Source: Bacillota bacterium (GTDB lineage: Bacteria; Bacillota_C; Negativicutes; Sporomusales; Sporomusaceae). From it: a stretch of 33,189 bases of DNA. Both the position numbers and the translations under genes were made by a program. Below the pieces are notes generated by a model. That model was not told where the DNA came from, did no database searches, and saw nothing but the letters and a program-made list of their open reading frames with translations. Location: contig JAEZQV010000312.1 of NCBI GenBank assembly GCA_023441125.1, positions 1 through 33,189 on the forward strand, written 5' to 3'. Positions 26,201-33,189 of the stretch are shown here, one piece after another. Each line of letters opens with the position of its first letter. Position 1 is the stretch's first letter.

Positions 26201-26662
26201 TCCATTCTGGATACGCTCACTCTGTTCCACGGTCTGAACCTCAGGGAAGAAATCCGGGTGGACATCGAAGAAGGCAAAACACTGGTTATTAAACTGGTAT
26301 CCATTGAAGATCCGCTGCCCGATGGTACCCGGATCGTAAACTTCGAGCTCAACGGCTTACCACGCGAAGTCATAGTGAAGGATAAAAGCATCAAAACCGT
26401 TGTGCTCGCCCGCATTAAAGCCGATAAAGAAAATCCCAACCAAATTGGCGCTTCCATGACCGGGAAAGTAGTAAAAGTCATGGTAGAAAAAGGCGACCAT
26501 GTTAAAAAGGGCGACCATCTCTTAGTCACGGAAGCTATGAAAATGGAGACCACCATTCAGGCTCCTTTTGACGGCATCATAAAAGAACTCTTTGTAAAAC
26601 CACAGGATCCTGTGGAAACCGGTGATTTATTAATTGAACTCTTGAAATCACCCAAGGCATAG
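23213..26662 (+). CDS. pyc: Pyruvate carboxylase
   Basis: A 1149-residue full-length biotin enzyme that makes oxaloacetate from pyruvate, bicarbonate and ATP. The biotin carboxylase domain fills about 1-450 (VANRGEIAIRVIRACNELG; ATP-grasp loop GGGGRGMRIV; EVNPRIQVEHTITE). The carboxyltransferase domain runs from about 530 (LTDTTFRDAHQSL) to 830, with the metal-binding HLHMHDTSGN. The PYC_OADA/tetramerisation region follows, and the biotinyl domain ends the protein with the target lysine K1110 in EAMKMET. Length and domain order are those of ordinary single-chain Pyc. The ribosome site AGGAGGG is 9 bases before the ATG. In an acetogen it supplies C4 acids from acetyl-CoA-derived pyruvate, which would be needed for growth on one- or two-carbon substrates such as oxalate. 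Confidence 0.97.
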   Translation: MKNIKTVLVANRGEIAIRVIRACNELGIRTIAVYSKEDIFSLHRYKADEAYLVGEGKSPVDAYLDIEGILRIAKNRGVDAIHPGYGFLSENINLAKRCQEEGITFIGPTIEQLAMFGDKINARAQAVAAGLPVIPGSNGPVHSLAEVREFADRFGYPFIIKAILGGGGRGMRIVRTAASIEESYVRAKSEAKASFGDDQIYVERLLEYPKHIEVQILGDQHGNVIHLYERDCSVQRRHQKVIEIAPSISLPDELRLEICNAAVRLMKAVGYISAGTVEFLVTPDHKFYFIEVNPRIQVEHTITEMITGVDIVQAQLFIADGTTLSDERIGISDQSSVKCNGHAIQCRVTTEDPANQFMPDTGKITAYRSGGGFGVRLDAGNAYAGSVITPYYDSLLVKVSTWGLTHKSAIAKMKRCLGEFRIRGIKSNIPFLYNVVNHDDFLSGHYYTTFIDTSPELFVFSQAQDRGSKLLQYLADTTVNGFDGIAKQAKPSFPPARVPAAPKGPLPAGTKQIFDQHGPDGLVAWIKEQKEVLLTDTTFRDAHQSLLATRVRTHDMLNVIAPTAHMLPNLFSLEMWGGATFDVAYRFLKEDPWKRLEALRKQAPNILFQMLLRGSNAVGYTSYPDNVIRAFVAQAAESGIDIFRIFDSLNWLAGMTVAIDAVRQSGKVAEVAVCYAGDILDASRPKYDLKYYVNLAKEIEQAGAHTLCIKDMAGLLKPEAAYRLISALKESVELPIHLHMHDTSGNGIYAYARAIDAGVDIVDTAISSMSGMSSQPSGNTLYYALEGHARQPKVNIRHLNQLSHYWEDVRAYYKDFESSLFFPNPEVYQHEMPGGQYSNLRQQAKSLGLETQWDKVKEVYRQVNDLFGDIVKVTPSSKIVGDMALYMVENNLTEDDIYDTGDTLDFPNSVVEFFSGQIGQPYQGFPKELQRIILKGKKPLTTRPGEALEPANFNEIRNGLSGTLQRPVTDCDVLAHSLYPKVFSDWVNFVNTYGDVSILDTLTLFHGLNLREEIRVDIEEGKTLVIKLVSIEDPLPDGTRIVNFELNGLPREVIVKDKSIKTVVLARIKADKENPNQIGASMTGKVVKVMVEKGDHVKKGDHLLVTEAMKMETTIQAPFDGIIKELFVKPQDPVETGDLLIELLKSPKA

Positions 26663-26670
26663 CTTATAAT
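26642..26670 (+). promoter_or_regulatory. Sigma-A promoter for thiC
   Basis: TTGAAA (26642-26647) and a perfect TATAAT (26665-26670) are 17 bases apart. The -35 element lies inside the last codons of pyruvate carboxylase. Transcription would start near 26677, about 35 bases before the riboswitch core. Confidence 0.75.
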
Positions 26671-26710
26671 AGCTGTGCAATACAAAATATAATTTAGGTT
26701 TATTAGTTAT

Positions 26711-26788
26711 AGCTAGGGGTGCCAAATGGCTGAGAGGATTTTATCCAACCCTCGAACCTGATGTGGTTAGTACCACCGTAGGAAAGCG
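26711..26788 (+). promoter_or_regulatory. TPP riboswitch (THI element)
   Basis: The conserved core is present in order: AGGGGTGCC, GGCTGAGAGGA, ACCCTCGAACCTGAT, TGGTTAGTACCACCGTAGGAAA. These form the P2/P3 pyrimidine-sensing arm and the P4/P5 diphosphate arm. It lies upstream of thiC and would lower thiC expression when thiamine pyrophosphate is plentiful. Confidence 0.95.
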
Positions 26789-26817
26789 TTCATATTTTCA
26801 TTGCGAAAGCTTGCCTG

Positions 26818-26856
26818 CCCCACCTCTTTCTATAACTAAAATATTAAGAGGAGGGG
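26818..26856 (+). promoter_or_regulatory. Ribosome-site-sequestering hairpin of the TPP riboswitch
   Basis: CCCC-A-CCTCTT (26818-26828) pairs with AAGAGG-A-GGGG (26846-26856), one A-A mismatch, loop 17 bases. The 3' arm is the thiC ribosome site, so the likely control is at translation initiation rather than termination. No T-run follows. Confidence 0.75.
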
Positions 26857-26863
26857 TATTTTT

Positions 26864-28162
26864 ATGTACAGTACACAAATGGATGCCGCGAGAAAAGGAA
26901 TTATTACCGAACAGATGCGTGTCGTGGCGCTGGAGGAGCACATGGAGCCGGAACTGCTGCGCCAGCTGGTGGCCAGCGGCAAGGTTGTCATCCCGGCCAA
27001 TCGCCATCATACCCGGCTGAGTCCTAAAGGGGTCGGGGAAAAGCTCCGTACCAAGATTAATGTCAATTTAGGTGTATCCAAAGACTGTTATGACCAGGAG
27101 CTGGAACTGGAAAAAGCCAAAAAAGCAATTGAATTAAAAGCAGAAGCCATTATGGATCTGAGCTGTTATGGCAAAACCCGGGATTTCCGGCGTAAGTTAA
27201 TTGAAATTGCCCCGGTAATGATCGGTACTGTTCCCATGTACGACGCCGTTGGCATGCTTGACAAAGATTTAAAAGATATTACGGTGGACGAATTTTTTTC
27301 GGTTGTGGAAAGACATGCCGAAGACGGTGTGGACTTCATGACCATTCACTGCGCTATAAACCAGAAAACAGCCGAACGGGTGAAAAAAAACAAGCGTCTG
27401 ACCAATATCGTTTCCCGCGGTGGTTCTCTGCTCTTTGCCTGGATGGAACTCAATCACCGGGAAAATCCCTTTTACGAATACTATGACCGCCTGCTGGACA
27501 TCTGCGAAAAGTATGATGTGACCATCAGCCTGGGCGATGCCTGCCGGCCCGGTTCTATCAATGATGCTACCGACCCGTCTCAGATTGAAGAACTGATTAC
27601 CATGGGCGAACTGACTAAACGGGCCTGGGCCAGAAATGTGCAGGTTATGATCGAGGGTCCGGGACACGTGCCGCTTAATGAGATTGCTGCCAACATGCAA
27701 TTGGAGAAAAGCTTGTGCCACGGCGCCCCGTTCTATGTACTCGGCCCGCTGGTAACCGATATTGCTCCGGGCTATGATCACATTACCAGCGCGATTGGCG
27801 GTGCCATCGCCGCTGCTAATGGCGCCGATTTCCTCTGTTACGTAACACCGGCCGAACATCTCCGTCTGCCTAATCTGGATGACATGAAAGAGGGTATCAT
27901 TGCGGCCCGGATTGCCGCCCATGCCGCTGATATTGCCAAAGGTATTCCCGGCGCCCGGGAGTGGGATAACCAAATGAGCGCCGCCCGGGCTGATGTGGAT
28001 TTTCCCCGGATGATCGAATTGGCCATTGACCCGGAAAAAGCCCGGCAGTACCGGCAGGAATCGTCACCGGAATGTGAAGATACCTGTACAATGTGCGGTA
28101 AGATGTGCCCGATGAAGAATATGAAAAGAGTACTGGACGGCGAAGCTTTGAGTATTCTGTAA
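26864..28162 (+). CDS. thiC: Phosphomethylpyrimidine synthase ThiC
   Basis: A 432-residue radical-SAM enzyme that converts aminoimidazole ribotide into the hydroxymethylpyrimidine phosphate part of thiamine. The substrate-binding core is clear ([54 protein letters not shown]). The C-terminal [4Fe-4S] motif is C408-C411-C415 (CTMCGKMC), with CX2CX3C spacing, whereas E. coli-type ThiC has CX2CX4C. The short form without a long N-terminal extension is usual in anaerobes. ThiC paralogues also make the benzimidazole of B12 (BzaF), but the TPP riboswitch upstream supports the thiamine role. Confidence 0.95.
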   Translation: MYSTQMDAARKGIITEQMRVVALEEHMEPELLRQLVASGKVVIPANRHHTRLSPKGVGEKLRTKINVNLGVSKDCYDQELELEKAKKAIELKAEAIMDLSCYGKTRDFRRKLIEIAPVMIGTVPMYDAVGMLDKDLKDITVDEFFSVVERHAEDGVDFMTIHCAINQKTAERVKKNKRLTNIVSRGGSLLFAWMELNHRENPFYEYYDRLLDICEKYDVTISLGDACRPGSINDATDPSQIEELITMGELTKRAWARNVQVMIEGPGHVPLNEIAANMQLEKSLCHGAPFYVLGPLVTDIAPGYDHITSAIGGAIAAANGADFLCYVTPAEHLRLPNLDDMKEGIIAARIAAHAADIAKGIPGAREWDNQMSAARADVDFPRMIELAIDPEKARQYRQESSPECEDTCTMCGKMCPMKNMKRVLDGEALSIL

Positions 28163-28175
28163 GGCCTGGCAGGCT

Positions 28176-28817
28176 ATGAGACAAGTTTCGGAAATAGTGC
28201 AATTACAGGAGTTAATTGATTTTTACCGTTCGCAACTATTGCTAACGCTCAATTACCACGCTTGCGATACATACCGCCAATTCTTCGAAGCTATGACGCA
28301 AGCCCTTGTTTATTGCCAGCAGTACTTTGTTCTTCAAGGCCGCCTACTGTCTCCTGCTTATACAGGCAAATCTGAATTCCGCTGGTTTATATCCTTTGTA
28401 TTCTTCCGGGCAGCTTTTACGTGCAATGAGCGGATCTTATACCAATTGCTCAGGCGGACAGCACCGGACAATGGGTTTGACGTCAATGGCTGGACGTTGG
28501 GTAAGGCTTACCGGGCACTGGCCGAGCAGACAGGTACTAACGCAACACATTACCGGGCGTTTGACATATTGGATGCTATGAATGCCCTGCTTAACCGCCA
28601 GCAATACAGTATGTTTGCAAATGACCATGAAGCCTTGACAACTTATCGCACTCAGACTTTCATCAGTACGTACGGCCAAAAAGTTGACTTAATTAACCCC
28701 ACACTCCTCTTTACCATCCTCCAAGACATCGGTGAGCTGTTCGCCGGCCAAATCGCTGAGACAGCCACACCGGCAGCCTGTTCATTGACGCCAGGACGTA
28801 AATCTGCCAACGGTTAG
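28176..28817 (+). CDS. Unrecognised 213-residue protein after thiC
   Basis: I do not recognise this family. The protein is mostly predicted helix, rich in Tyr, Phe and Gln (TYRQFFEAMTQALVYCQQYF; FISFVFFRAAFTCNERILYQLL), without a signal peptide or a clear transmembrane helix. The middle (residues 85-140) alternates charged and aromatic residues; the last 20 residues look disordered. It starts 13 bases after the thiC stop with a weak GGCAGG site, so it is probably co-transcribed under TPP control. No thiamine-pathway enzyme I know has this look. It could be a regulatory or accessory protein, or simply an unrelated passenger. Confidence 0.6.
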   Translation: MRQVSEIVQLQELIDFYRSQLLLTLNYHACDTYRQFFEAMTQALVYCQQYFVLQGRLLSPAYTGKSEFRWFISFVFFRAAFTCNERILYQLLRRTAPDNGFDVNGWTLGKAYRALAEQTGTNATHYRAFDILDAMNALLNRQQYSMFANDHEALTTYRTQTFISTYGQKVDLINPTLLFTILQDIGELFAGQIAETATPAACSLTPGRKSANG

Positions 28818-28827
28818 AATGCATGAG

Positions 28828-28870
28828 GCGCTCCTCGCAGGTATTTATCGACAATACCTGCGAGGAGCGC
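28828..28870. terminator. Perfect 18-bp hairpin between convergent genes
   Basis: GCGCTCCTCGCAGGTATT (28828-28845) pairs perfectly with the sequence at 28853-28870 around a 7-base loop, followed on the plus strand by TATCTTTT. It lies between the 213-residue gene and the converging chemotaxis receptor gene and most likely ends the rightward transcript. Confidence 0.8.
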
Positions 28871-28920
28871 TATCTTTTGGCCGGTAAGCAGACAATAGCC
28901 TGTTCGCTATCCGCTGGCGC

Positions 28921-30630
28921 TCATACGCTAAATCTGCCGGTACCCTGGCGCAATCCTTCGGCCAGCTTGGCCAGCGCCTGGCTGGCTGTTGCAATCTCCT
29001 CCATGGCGGCAGACTGTTCCTGCGTAGCCGCCGAAACAGTCTGAGTTTGCTCAAGAACGTCATTACCGGTTTTGTCAACCTGGCGGACAGCCGCGACAAT
29101 CTGATTGCTATGAAGCGATATCGCCTGAATTCCCCCGGAAATACCCTTTACTTGCCCTGCTACCTGGTCAATGTAGCCGACAATGTCCTGGAATGTCCTG
29201 CCCGAACTATGCACTTGCTGCGAGCCGAGTTCAACTTCTTTCGCCCCTTTGTGCATGGCAACAACAGCCCGCTCCGTATCCTGCCGTATTTCGCCAATCA
29301 GTTCCGCGATTTGGCGCGCAGCCACCTGAGACTGTTCCGCAAGCTTACGAACCTCATCGGCAACTACGGCAAAACCGCGGCCTTGTTCGCCGGCCCGAGC
29401 CGCTTCGATGGCCGCATTGAGAGCCAACAAATTCGTTTGACTGGCAATATTGGCTATCACACTCACAATTTGACCGATTTCCGCAGAACGCGTACCAAGC
29501 ACAGTGACTACTTGCGATGATTCCTTCACCGTTTGTTCAATACAATCCATCTGGGCAATTACGCTGCCGATCACCTTACAGCCTGCTTGCGCGGCACCGG
29601 CAGTTTTGTCCGCATCGGTGGCAACCTCACCGGCCTGAGCGGCAATTTGTTGAATAGCGGCAGATATCCTTTCCACAGCGTTAAGTGAACCGGCTAACGC
29701 TGCCAGCTGCTCTTGCGAAGCCCGGGTAATATCAGAAACGGAAGAGGCTACCTGGCTGGCAGCCTGGGCGGACTGGTCAGCACTTGCCGTCAGCTGCTGA
29801 GAAGCCGCACTTACTTGCTCTGTTGTTTCGACAACCTGTTTAATTATCAGGCATAACTTTTCCGCCATACTGTTAAACTCTTTCCCCATCTGGCCAAATT
29901 CATCTTTTGCATAAATAGCCACACGCTGGGTAAGATTCCCGTCGGCGATTTGACGTACTTTGACAGTAAGCATATCCAAAGGGTTAATGATCATTCGGAC
30001 AATCAGCCGGCCAAAAATACAGGCTAATACAGCGGCCGTTAGCGTCACACCCCACACAGTGTTCTCCACCTGCATAGCCTCTGTAATTCCCTGGGAATTG
30101 GAATGTAACGCAAGGTTTTTATTGTAGTCGATCAGTTCTTGTCTAAATTCTGTTGACTTGGCAAAGATTGCCGCGCTGCGGTCATATAAATCGTACGCTT
30201 CCATTTGCCGGCCGGCCGTGACAAGCGCAATGATATCCTGCCGCACTTTCCGGTAACCTGTCAGCTCTTTCTCCAAATTGGCCAGCTTGTCCAATTGGTA
30301 AGCATCAAGACTACATTTCGCATACTCCGCCTGTAATTGATTAATTCGGGTGGTATTTTCCTGAATATTCTTAATAATTTTCTGCTGCTTATTCCTGTCG
30401 ATAGTTACCATTAACTCTACTAATTTTGACTCCGAGTCCTTACTGAGTAATCGTACTTCCCCGAGTAATTGAATGGGAATCAGCCTGTCCTCATACATGA
30501 TTGTCATGTCTCGGCTCAGCGCTTTTACGGAATACAAGCCTACCCATCCTACCCCAATTAAACATAGTACCATAAATATGATTAGAGAATAGATTTTCGC
30601 CGCCGTCTTAAAATCGGACAGAATGCGCAT
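28921..30630 (-). CDS. Methyl-accepting chemotaxis protein
   Basis: I choose the ATG at 30630 ([15 protein letters not shown]), which has GGAGG 8 bases upstream, over a GTG at 30639 that overlaps the ribosome site; this gives 569 residues. TM1 covers about 13-35 ([21 protein letters not shown]), then a four-helix-bundle periplasmic sensor, TM2 near 190-205 ([13 protein letters not shown]), a HAMP domain (about 210-265, [19 protein letters not shown]), and the signalling domain with the conserved hairpin tip [31 protein letters not shown]. No C-terminal CheR-docking pentapeptide is seen. It senses an external cue and controls the CheA kinase. The ligand is unknown. It is divergent from the epimerase gene, with which it has no clear functional link. 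Confidence 0.95.
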   Translation of the reverse strand: MRILSDFKTAAKIYSLIIFMVLCLIGVGWVGLYSVKALSRDMTIMYEDRLIPIQLLGEVRLLSKDSESKLVELMVTIDRNKQQKIIKNIQENTTRINQLQAEYAKCSLDAYQLDKLANLEKELTGYRKVRQDIIALVTAGRQMEAYDLYDRSAAIFAKSTEFRQELIDYNKNLALHSNSQGITEAMQVENTVWGVTLTAAVLACIFGRLIVRMIINPLDMLTVKVRQIADGNLTQRVAIYAKDEFGQMGKEFNSMAEKLCLIIKQVVETTEQVSAASQQLTASADQSAQAASQVASSVSDITRASQEQLAALAGSLNAVERISAAIQQIAAQAGEVATDADKTAGAAQAGCKVIGSVIAQMDCIEQTVKESSQVVTVLGTRSAEIGQIVSVIANIASQTNLLALNAAIEAARAGEQGRGFAVVADEVRKLAEQSQVAARQIAELIGEIRQDTERAVVAMHKGAKEVELGSQQVHSSGRTFQDIVGYIDQVAGQVKGISGGIQAISLHSNQIVAAVRQVDKTGNDVLEQTQTVSAATQEQSAAMEEIATASQALAKLAEGLRQGTGRFSV

Positions 30631-30816
30631 ACAAACCACCTCCCAAGCTACTTTTTTGTAGACATTCGTTGCTTTCCATAATTTACCTGCCTACTTTTTA
30701 TGATACTTATTTACAAAACCATACCCGGGCAGGAAATACATAAAAGCAAGCGAACACAGTGCATTATTAGCCATATGGGTGAGCTGTCTGCGAGTAAGCA
30801 TCAAGGAGGGATACTC

Positions 30817-31761
30817 ATGAAAATTGTCCTGGCTGGCGGTGCCGGTGATGTAGGAAAACATTTATGTGTCTATTTGCTTAAACAAGGCCATCAAGTTACT
30901 ATTGTTGATAAAAAGGCTGCAGTCTTTACAGCTGTTGCCAACGCAGAACCTACCGTCCTGCAGGCCGACCTTAAAGACATATCGCTGCTGACAGATATAA
31001 TTGCCGGTAATGATATTGTCGTCAATCTTGCCTGGAGCTTTAGTGACGACCCGCATGAATTGTTTGGCAATGATATCTTAGGACATATTAATTTATTGCA
31101 GGCCGCTGCGGCTGCCCGCGCTAAACGGCTGATCTATGCCAGTACGGCAGGAGTATACGGCGTCCCTGCCGCCTCAGCCATTGAAGAAACGCACTGCTGC
31201 GAGCCTGCGCAGGCTCGCAAACCGCTGTATGCGGTTGCCAAACATTGCGCCGAGCAGCTCAGTGCGGTTCTTGGCTGTACCTATGGCATCCCGACAACAA
31301 TTTTAAGATTCTGGTGGGCTTTTGGCGATTCAATTTCCGGCAAGCATTTACGCGAGCTCATCAAGCTGGCAATTGCCAATCAGCCGATACCTATGGTGGC
31401 TGAAGCCGGCGGTACGTTTGCCACCATGGATGATATCGGACTTGCTGTTGAGTTAGCGGCCACCCGGCCACATGCCAGCGGCACAGTTTATAATGTCGGC
31501 AGTCTATATCTGTCCTGGCTGGAGATCATTCAGGTAATCATTGATCTAACCGGTTCTAAATCCCCGCTGCAGTTAACGCCTTCCGCCGAATGGACCGGGC
31601 CGGCTTTCTTAAATGAGACCTGGCAGCTTAGCTGGTCTAAGATAAATAGAGAGCTTGGCTATCGGCCGTTATTGGCTAATACCAATACCAGACAATTATT
31701 TCGCCAAGCCTTGGCCACCTGTGTCCAACAGGTCACGAAAACTACGAGTTCCGGAAAATAA
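30817..31761 (+). CDS. NAD(P)-dependent epimerase/dehydratase (extended SDR)
   Basis: I start at 30817 (MKIVLAGGAGDVGKHL), with AAGGAGGG 6 bases upstream, rather than at an upstream ATG whose peptide looks non-coding; this gives 314 residues. The nucleotide-binding GGAGDVG (residues 7-13) and the catalytic YAVAK, with the serine in YASTAGVYG, are in place for an extended short-chain dehydrogenase. The likely substrate is a nucleotide sugar, but the last third (about 230-300) is not specific enough to name one. It is flanked by convergent and divergent genes, so it may be a single-gene unit. The C-terminal residues (TKTTSSGK) look like a disordered tail. Confidence 0.85.
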   Translation: MKIVLAGGAGDVGKHLCVYLLKQGHQVTIVDKKAAVFTAVANAEPTVLQADLKDISLLTDIIAGNDIVVNLAWSFSDDPHELFGNDILGHINLLQAAAAARAKRLIYASTAGVYGVPAASAIEETHCCEPAQARKPLYAVAKHCAEQLSAVLGCTYGIPTTILRFWWAFGDSISGKHLRELIKLAIANQPIPMVAEAGGTFATMDDIGLAVELAATRPHASGTVYNVGSLYLSWLEIIQVIIDLTGSKSPLQLTPSAEWTGPAFLNETWQLSWSKINRELGYRPLLANTNTRQLFRQALATCVQQVTKTTSSGK

Positions 31762-31856
31762 AGAAAGCGCCCTCTCTGGACGCTCGTAACCGATTGCGCG
31801 TAATCAGACCTTCCGTGTATTCCCGAATGCTCATAAGGCGCTGAATCACTCACGGT

Positions 31857-32396
31857 TCATTCTTCTGTTTTGATCTCGGGTGTGAATGTAGCGATACAGA
31901 TATCTGCCATAATGGTATAGCCTGCGGTATTGGGATGCACGGCATCATCATAAAGCATTGGCAAGGATTTTATAAAGCCGGCATGAAAGTCGATAACTGT
32001 TATACTGTTAGCCCTTGCATAGTCCCGCATATCCTCACGGTATACCCCAAGTATATATTCGTCTTCCCGATAGATGCAAGGCACAGGCAAACCGATCAGC
32101 GGAACCACTCCACCATATATCGCTTGTTCAGTCATCTGCCGGATATTGTTAAGAACAATTGACTCGTCCACCTTGGCAAAGGCATCATTTGTTCCCCCCA
32201 TAATGATAACATGCGAAGGGGACAGCTTGATAACATCCCGCGTAAACCTGCGCAGCATGCCGGTAGTTGTGTCGCCGTTAATACCTTGATTAATAAAGGA
32301 GATACCTAATTTCCGGCCGGTTATATGGACCCAGGATTGAGCCGGTGTGTAGGGAAATCCATAGGTAATGGAATCGCCAATCGCAACTATTTTCAT
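31857..32396 (-). CDS. SGNH/GDSL-family hydrolase
   Basis: I place the start at 32396 (MKIVAIGDSITYGF), giving 179 residues; AAGGA lies about 12 bases upstream. The upstream ATG at 32408 has no room for a ribosome site. The catalytic serine is S9 in GDSI, the oxyanion GxxN block is GGTNDAF, and the Asp-His pair lies in DDAVHPNTAGY near the C-terminus. There is no signal peptide, so it acts in the cytoplasm. Such enzymes cleave acyl or acetyl esters, often on sugars or lysophospholipids. The substrate cannot be read from the sequence. Confidence 0.88.
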   Translation of the reverse strand: MKIVAIGDSITYGFPYTPAQSWVHITGRKLGISFINQGINGDTTTGMLRRFTRDVIKLSPSHVIIMGGTNDAFAKVDESIVLNNIRQMTEQAIYGGVVPLIGLPVPCIYREDEYILGVYREDMRDYARANSITVIDFHAGFIKSLPMLYDDAVHPNTAGYTIMADICIATFTPEIKTEE

Positions 32397-32441
32397 ACAT
32401 TTTATCATCCTTAACGTTCTCAACCTCAATTGTAATATAAA

Positions 32442-32494
32442 GAAAACACGGCTTGCGCCGAGCCTTTGGCGAAAGCGTAAGCCGATGTTGCCCT
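32442..32494. repeat. Dispersed palindromic repeat, copy B
   Basis: This copy matches 12312-12364 in the same orientation, with about five substitutions and one extra base in the right arm, so the 9-base stem is broken by one bulge. It lies between the tRNA terminator and the SGNH hydrolase start, again upstream of a minus-strand gene. Confidence 0.7.
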
Positions 32495-32530
32495 TATCCA
32501 GGCGAAAGTTATACTTTTTATCAGGATAAA

Positions 32531-32560
32531 AAAGCTTACAGATCAAACTCTGTAAGCTTT
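32531..32560 (-). terminator. Terminator of the tRNA operon
   Basis: AAAGCTTACAGA (32531-32542) pairs perfectly with TCTGTAAGCTTT (32549-32560) around a 6-base loop. On the minus strand it continues into TTTTTTATCC. It lies 5 bases past the CCA end of tRNA-Leu. Confidence 0.93.
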
Positions 32561-32564
32561 ATAC

Positions 32565-32653
32565 TGGTGCCGAGGACCGGAATCGAACCGGTACGGAAAT
32601 TTCTTTCCGACGGATTTTAAGTCCGTTGCGTCTGCCAGTTCCGCCACCCCGGC
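32565..32653 (-). tRNA. tRNA-Leu (UAA)
   Basis: An 89-base class II tRNA with a long variable arm. The acceptor GCCGGGG pairs with CCTCGGC (one G-T pair at the inner end), the anticodon loop reads ACTTAAAAT (UAA), the T arm is GGTTCGATTCC, and the 3' CCA is encoded. It is the last gene of the cluster. Confidence 0.96.
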
Positions 32654-32667
32654 ATATTTAATTGAGT

Positions 32668-32742
<75 letters not shown>

Positions 32743-32749
32743 ACAAAGA

Positions 32750-32824
32750 TGGAGCGGAAAACGAGATTCGAACTCGCGACCCTCGCCTTGGCAAGGCGAT
32801 GCTCTACCGCTGAGCTACTTCCGC
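32750..32824 (-). tRNA. tRNA-Gly (GCC)
   Basis: The 75-base gene has acceptor GCGGAAG pairing with TTTCCGC with one G-T pair, anticodon GCC in CTTGCCAAG, T arm AGTTCGAATCT and an encoded CCA. Confidence 0.96.
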
Positions 32825-32829
32825 TTAAA

Positions 32830-32905
<76 letters not shown>

Positions 32906-32908
32906 AAA

Positions 32909-32985
32909 TGGCGACCCCGAACGGATTTGAACCGTCGATCTCCGCCGTGACAGGGCGGCATGTTAGACCGCTACACCACGGGGCC
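32909..32985 (-). tRNA. tRNA-Asp (GUC)
   Basis: The 77-base gene has acceptor GGCCCCG pairing with CGGGGTC, anticodon GUC in CTGTCACG, T arm GGTTCAAATCC and an encoded CCA. The 3-base gap to tRNA-Phe shows the cluster is one transcript. Confidence 0.96.
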
Positions 32986-33001
32986 GCGTAGTAACAAAAT
33001 A

Positions 33002-33077
<76 letters not shown>

Positions 33078-33126
33078 GAATGTTAGATAATAAAGGAATA
33101 AGCTTCCTCACATCCGCTCGGAAGTA

Positions 33127-33181
33127 AGCGACTTACTCAGGTTCTCATTTCGCCTAACGGCTCGTGAGAACCTGGTTCGCT
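33127..33181. other. Large imperfect palindrome upstream of the tRNA cluster
   Basis: CAGGTTCTCA (33138-33147) pairs perfectly with TGAGAACCTG (33165-33174), and an outer AGCGA (33127-33131) with TCGCT (33177-33181). No T-run follows on either side within the window. It may be a repeat element or an end of the preceding transcription unit; the window edge prevents a decision. Confidence 0.5.
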
Positions 33182-33189
33182 GCTTATGG

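Noticed and set aside
30700..30816. 39-residue N-terminal extension of the epimerase
   Set aside because: The Rossmann fold begins at MKIVLAGGAG with an AAGGAGGG site just before it; the upstream peptide has no family match.

Overview
The window looks like a chromosomal segment of a strictly anaerobic, probably spore-forming Firmicute of the Negativicutes (Sporomusa-type acetogen). This is inferred from gene content: a tungsto/molybdo-hydroxylase of the Desulfovibrio Mop type, a CoA-independent 2-oxoacid:ferredoxin oxidoreductase, pyruvate carboxylase, a TPP-riboswitch-controlled thiC and many Fe-S proteins. I could not run a phylogenetic placement.

Left third (1-10.4 kb, all minus strand). 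This is a molybdenum-hydroxylase operon. It reads from a molybdopterin-binding protein (7727) into a Mop-type aldehyde oxidoreductase (6619), then a large FAD/Fe-S oxidoreductase with HdrB-like CCG domains (3717), a small CxxC protein, a SAM methyltransferase, a 57-residue zinc-ribbon protein with a TTG start, an unrecognised 91-residue protein and the start of a probable XdhC-type maturation factor cut by the window edge. Just upstream is an AcoR-type sigma-54 activator gene. The gap between activator and operon holds a good -24/-12 promoter and, about 100 bp further upstream, a TGACACTT dyad that looks like the activator's binding site. Two hairpins bracket the mop cistron.

Middle (10.4-20 kb, minus strand). 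The four subunit genes gamma, delta, alpha and beta at 17669-14406 best fit oxalate oxidoreductase, not pyruvate:ferredoxin oxidoreductase. The alpha subunit has YPIRP in place of the usual YPITP, and the other oxalate-specific residues I remember from the Moorella enzyme are present at a constant offset. Downstream are an LctP-family carboxylate permease, a two-helix small membrane protein, a ClC anion channel/exchanger and ThiW, the S component of a thiamine-precursor ECF transporter. This suggests an oxalate (or glycolate/glyoxylate) utilisation unit with its own supply of TPP precursor. A Cdc48-type AAA ATPase gene lies immediately upstream in the same direction.

Right third. A soluble GAF/PAS histidine kinase and a CitB/DcuR-type response regulator (22707-20080, minus) face a rightward set: a small acidic protein, pyruvate carboxylase, then a TPP riboswitch with thiC and an unknown 213-residue protein. 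After a strong hairpin come a chemotaxis receptor (minus), an NAD-dependent epimerase (plus) and an SGNH hydrolase (minus). A minus-strand cluster of six tRNA genes (Val, Asp, Phe, Gly, Cys, Leu in transcription order) ends with a clear terminator.

Taken together, one working model is oxidation of an aldehyde such as glyoxylate by Mop, oxalate cleavage by the oxidoreductase to give reduced ferredoxin and CO2, and anaplerotic pyruvate carboxylase, with thiamine supply built in. The link between Mop and oxalate is speculative; the individual enzyme calls are much firmer.
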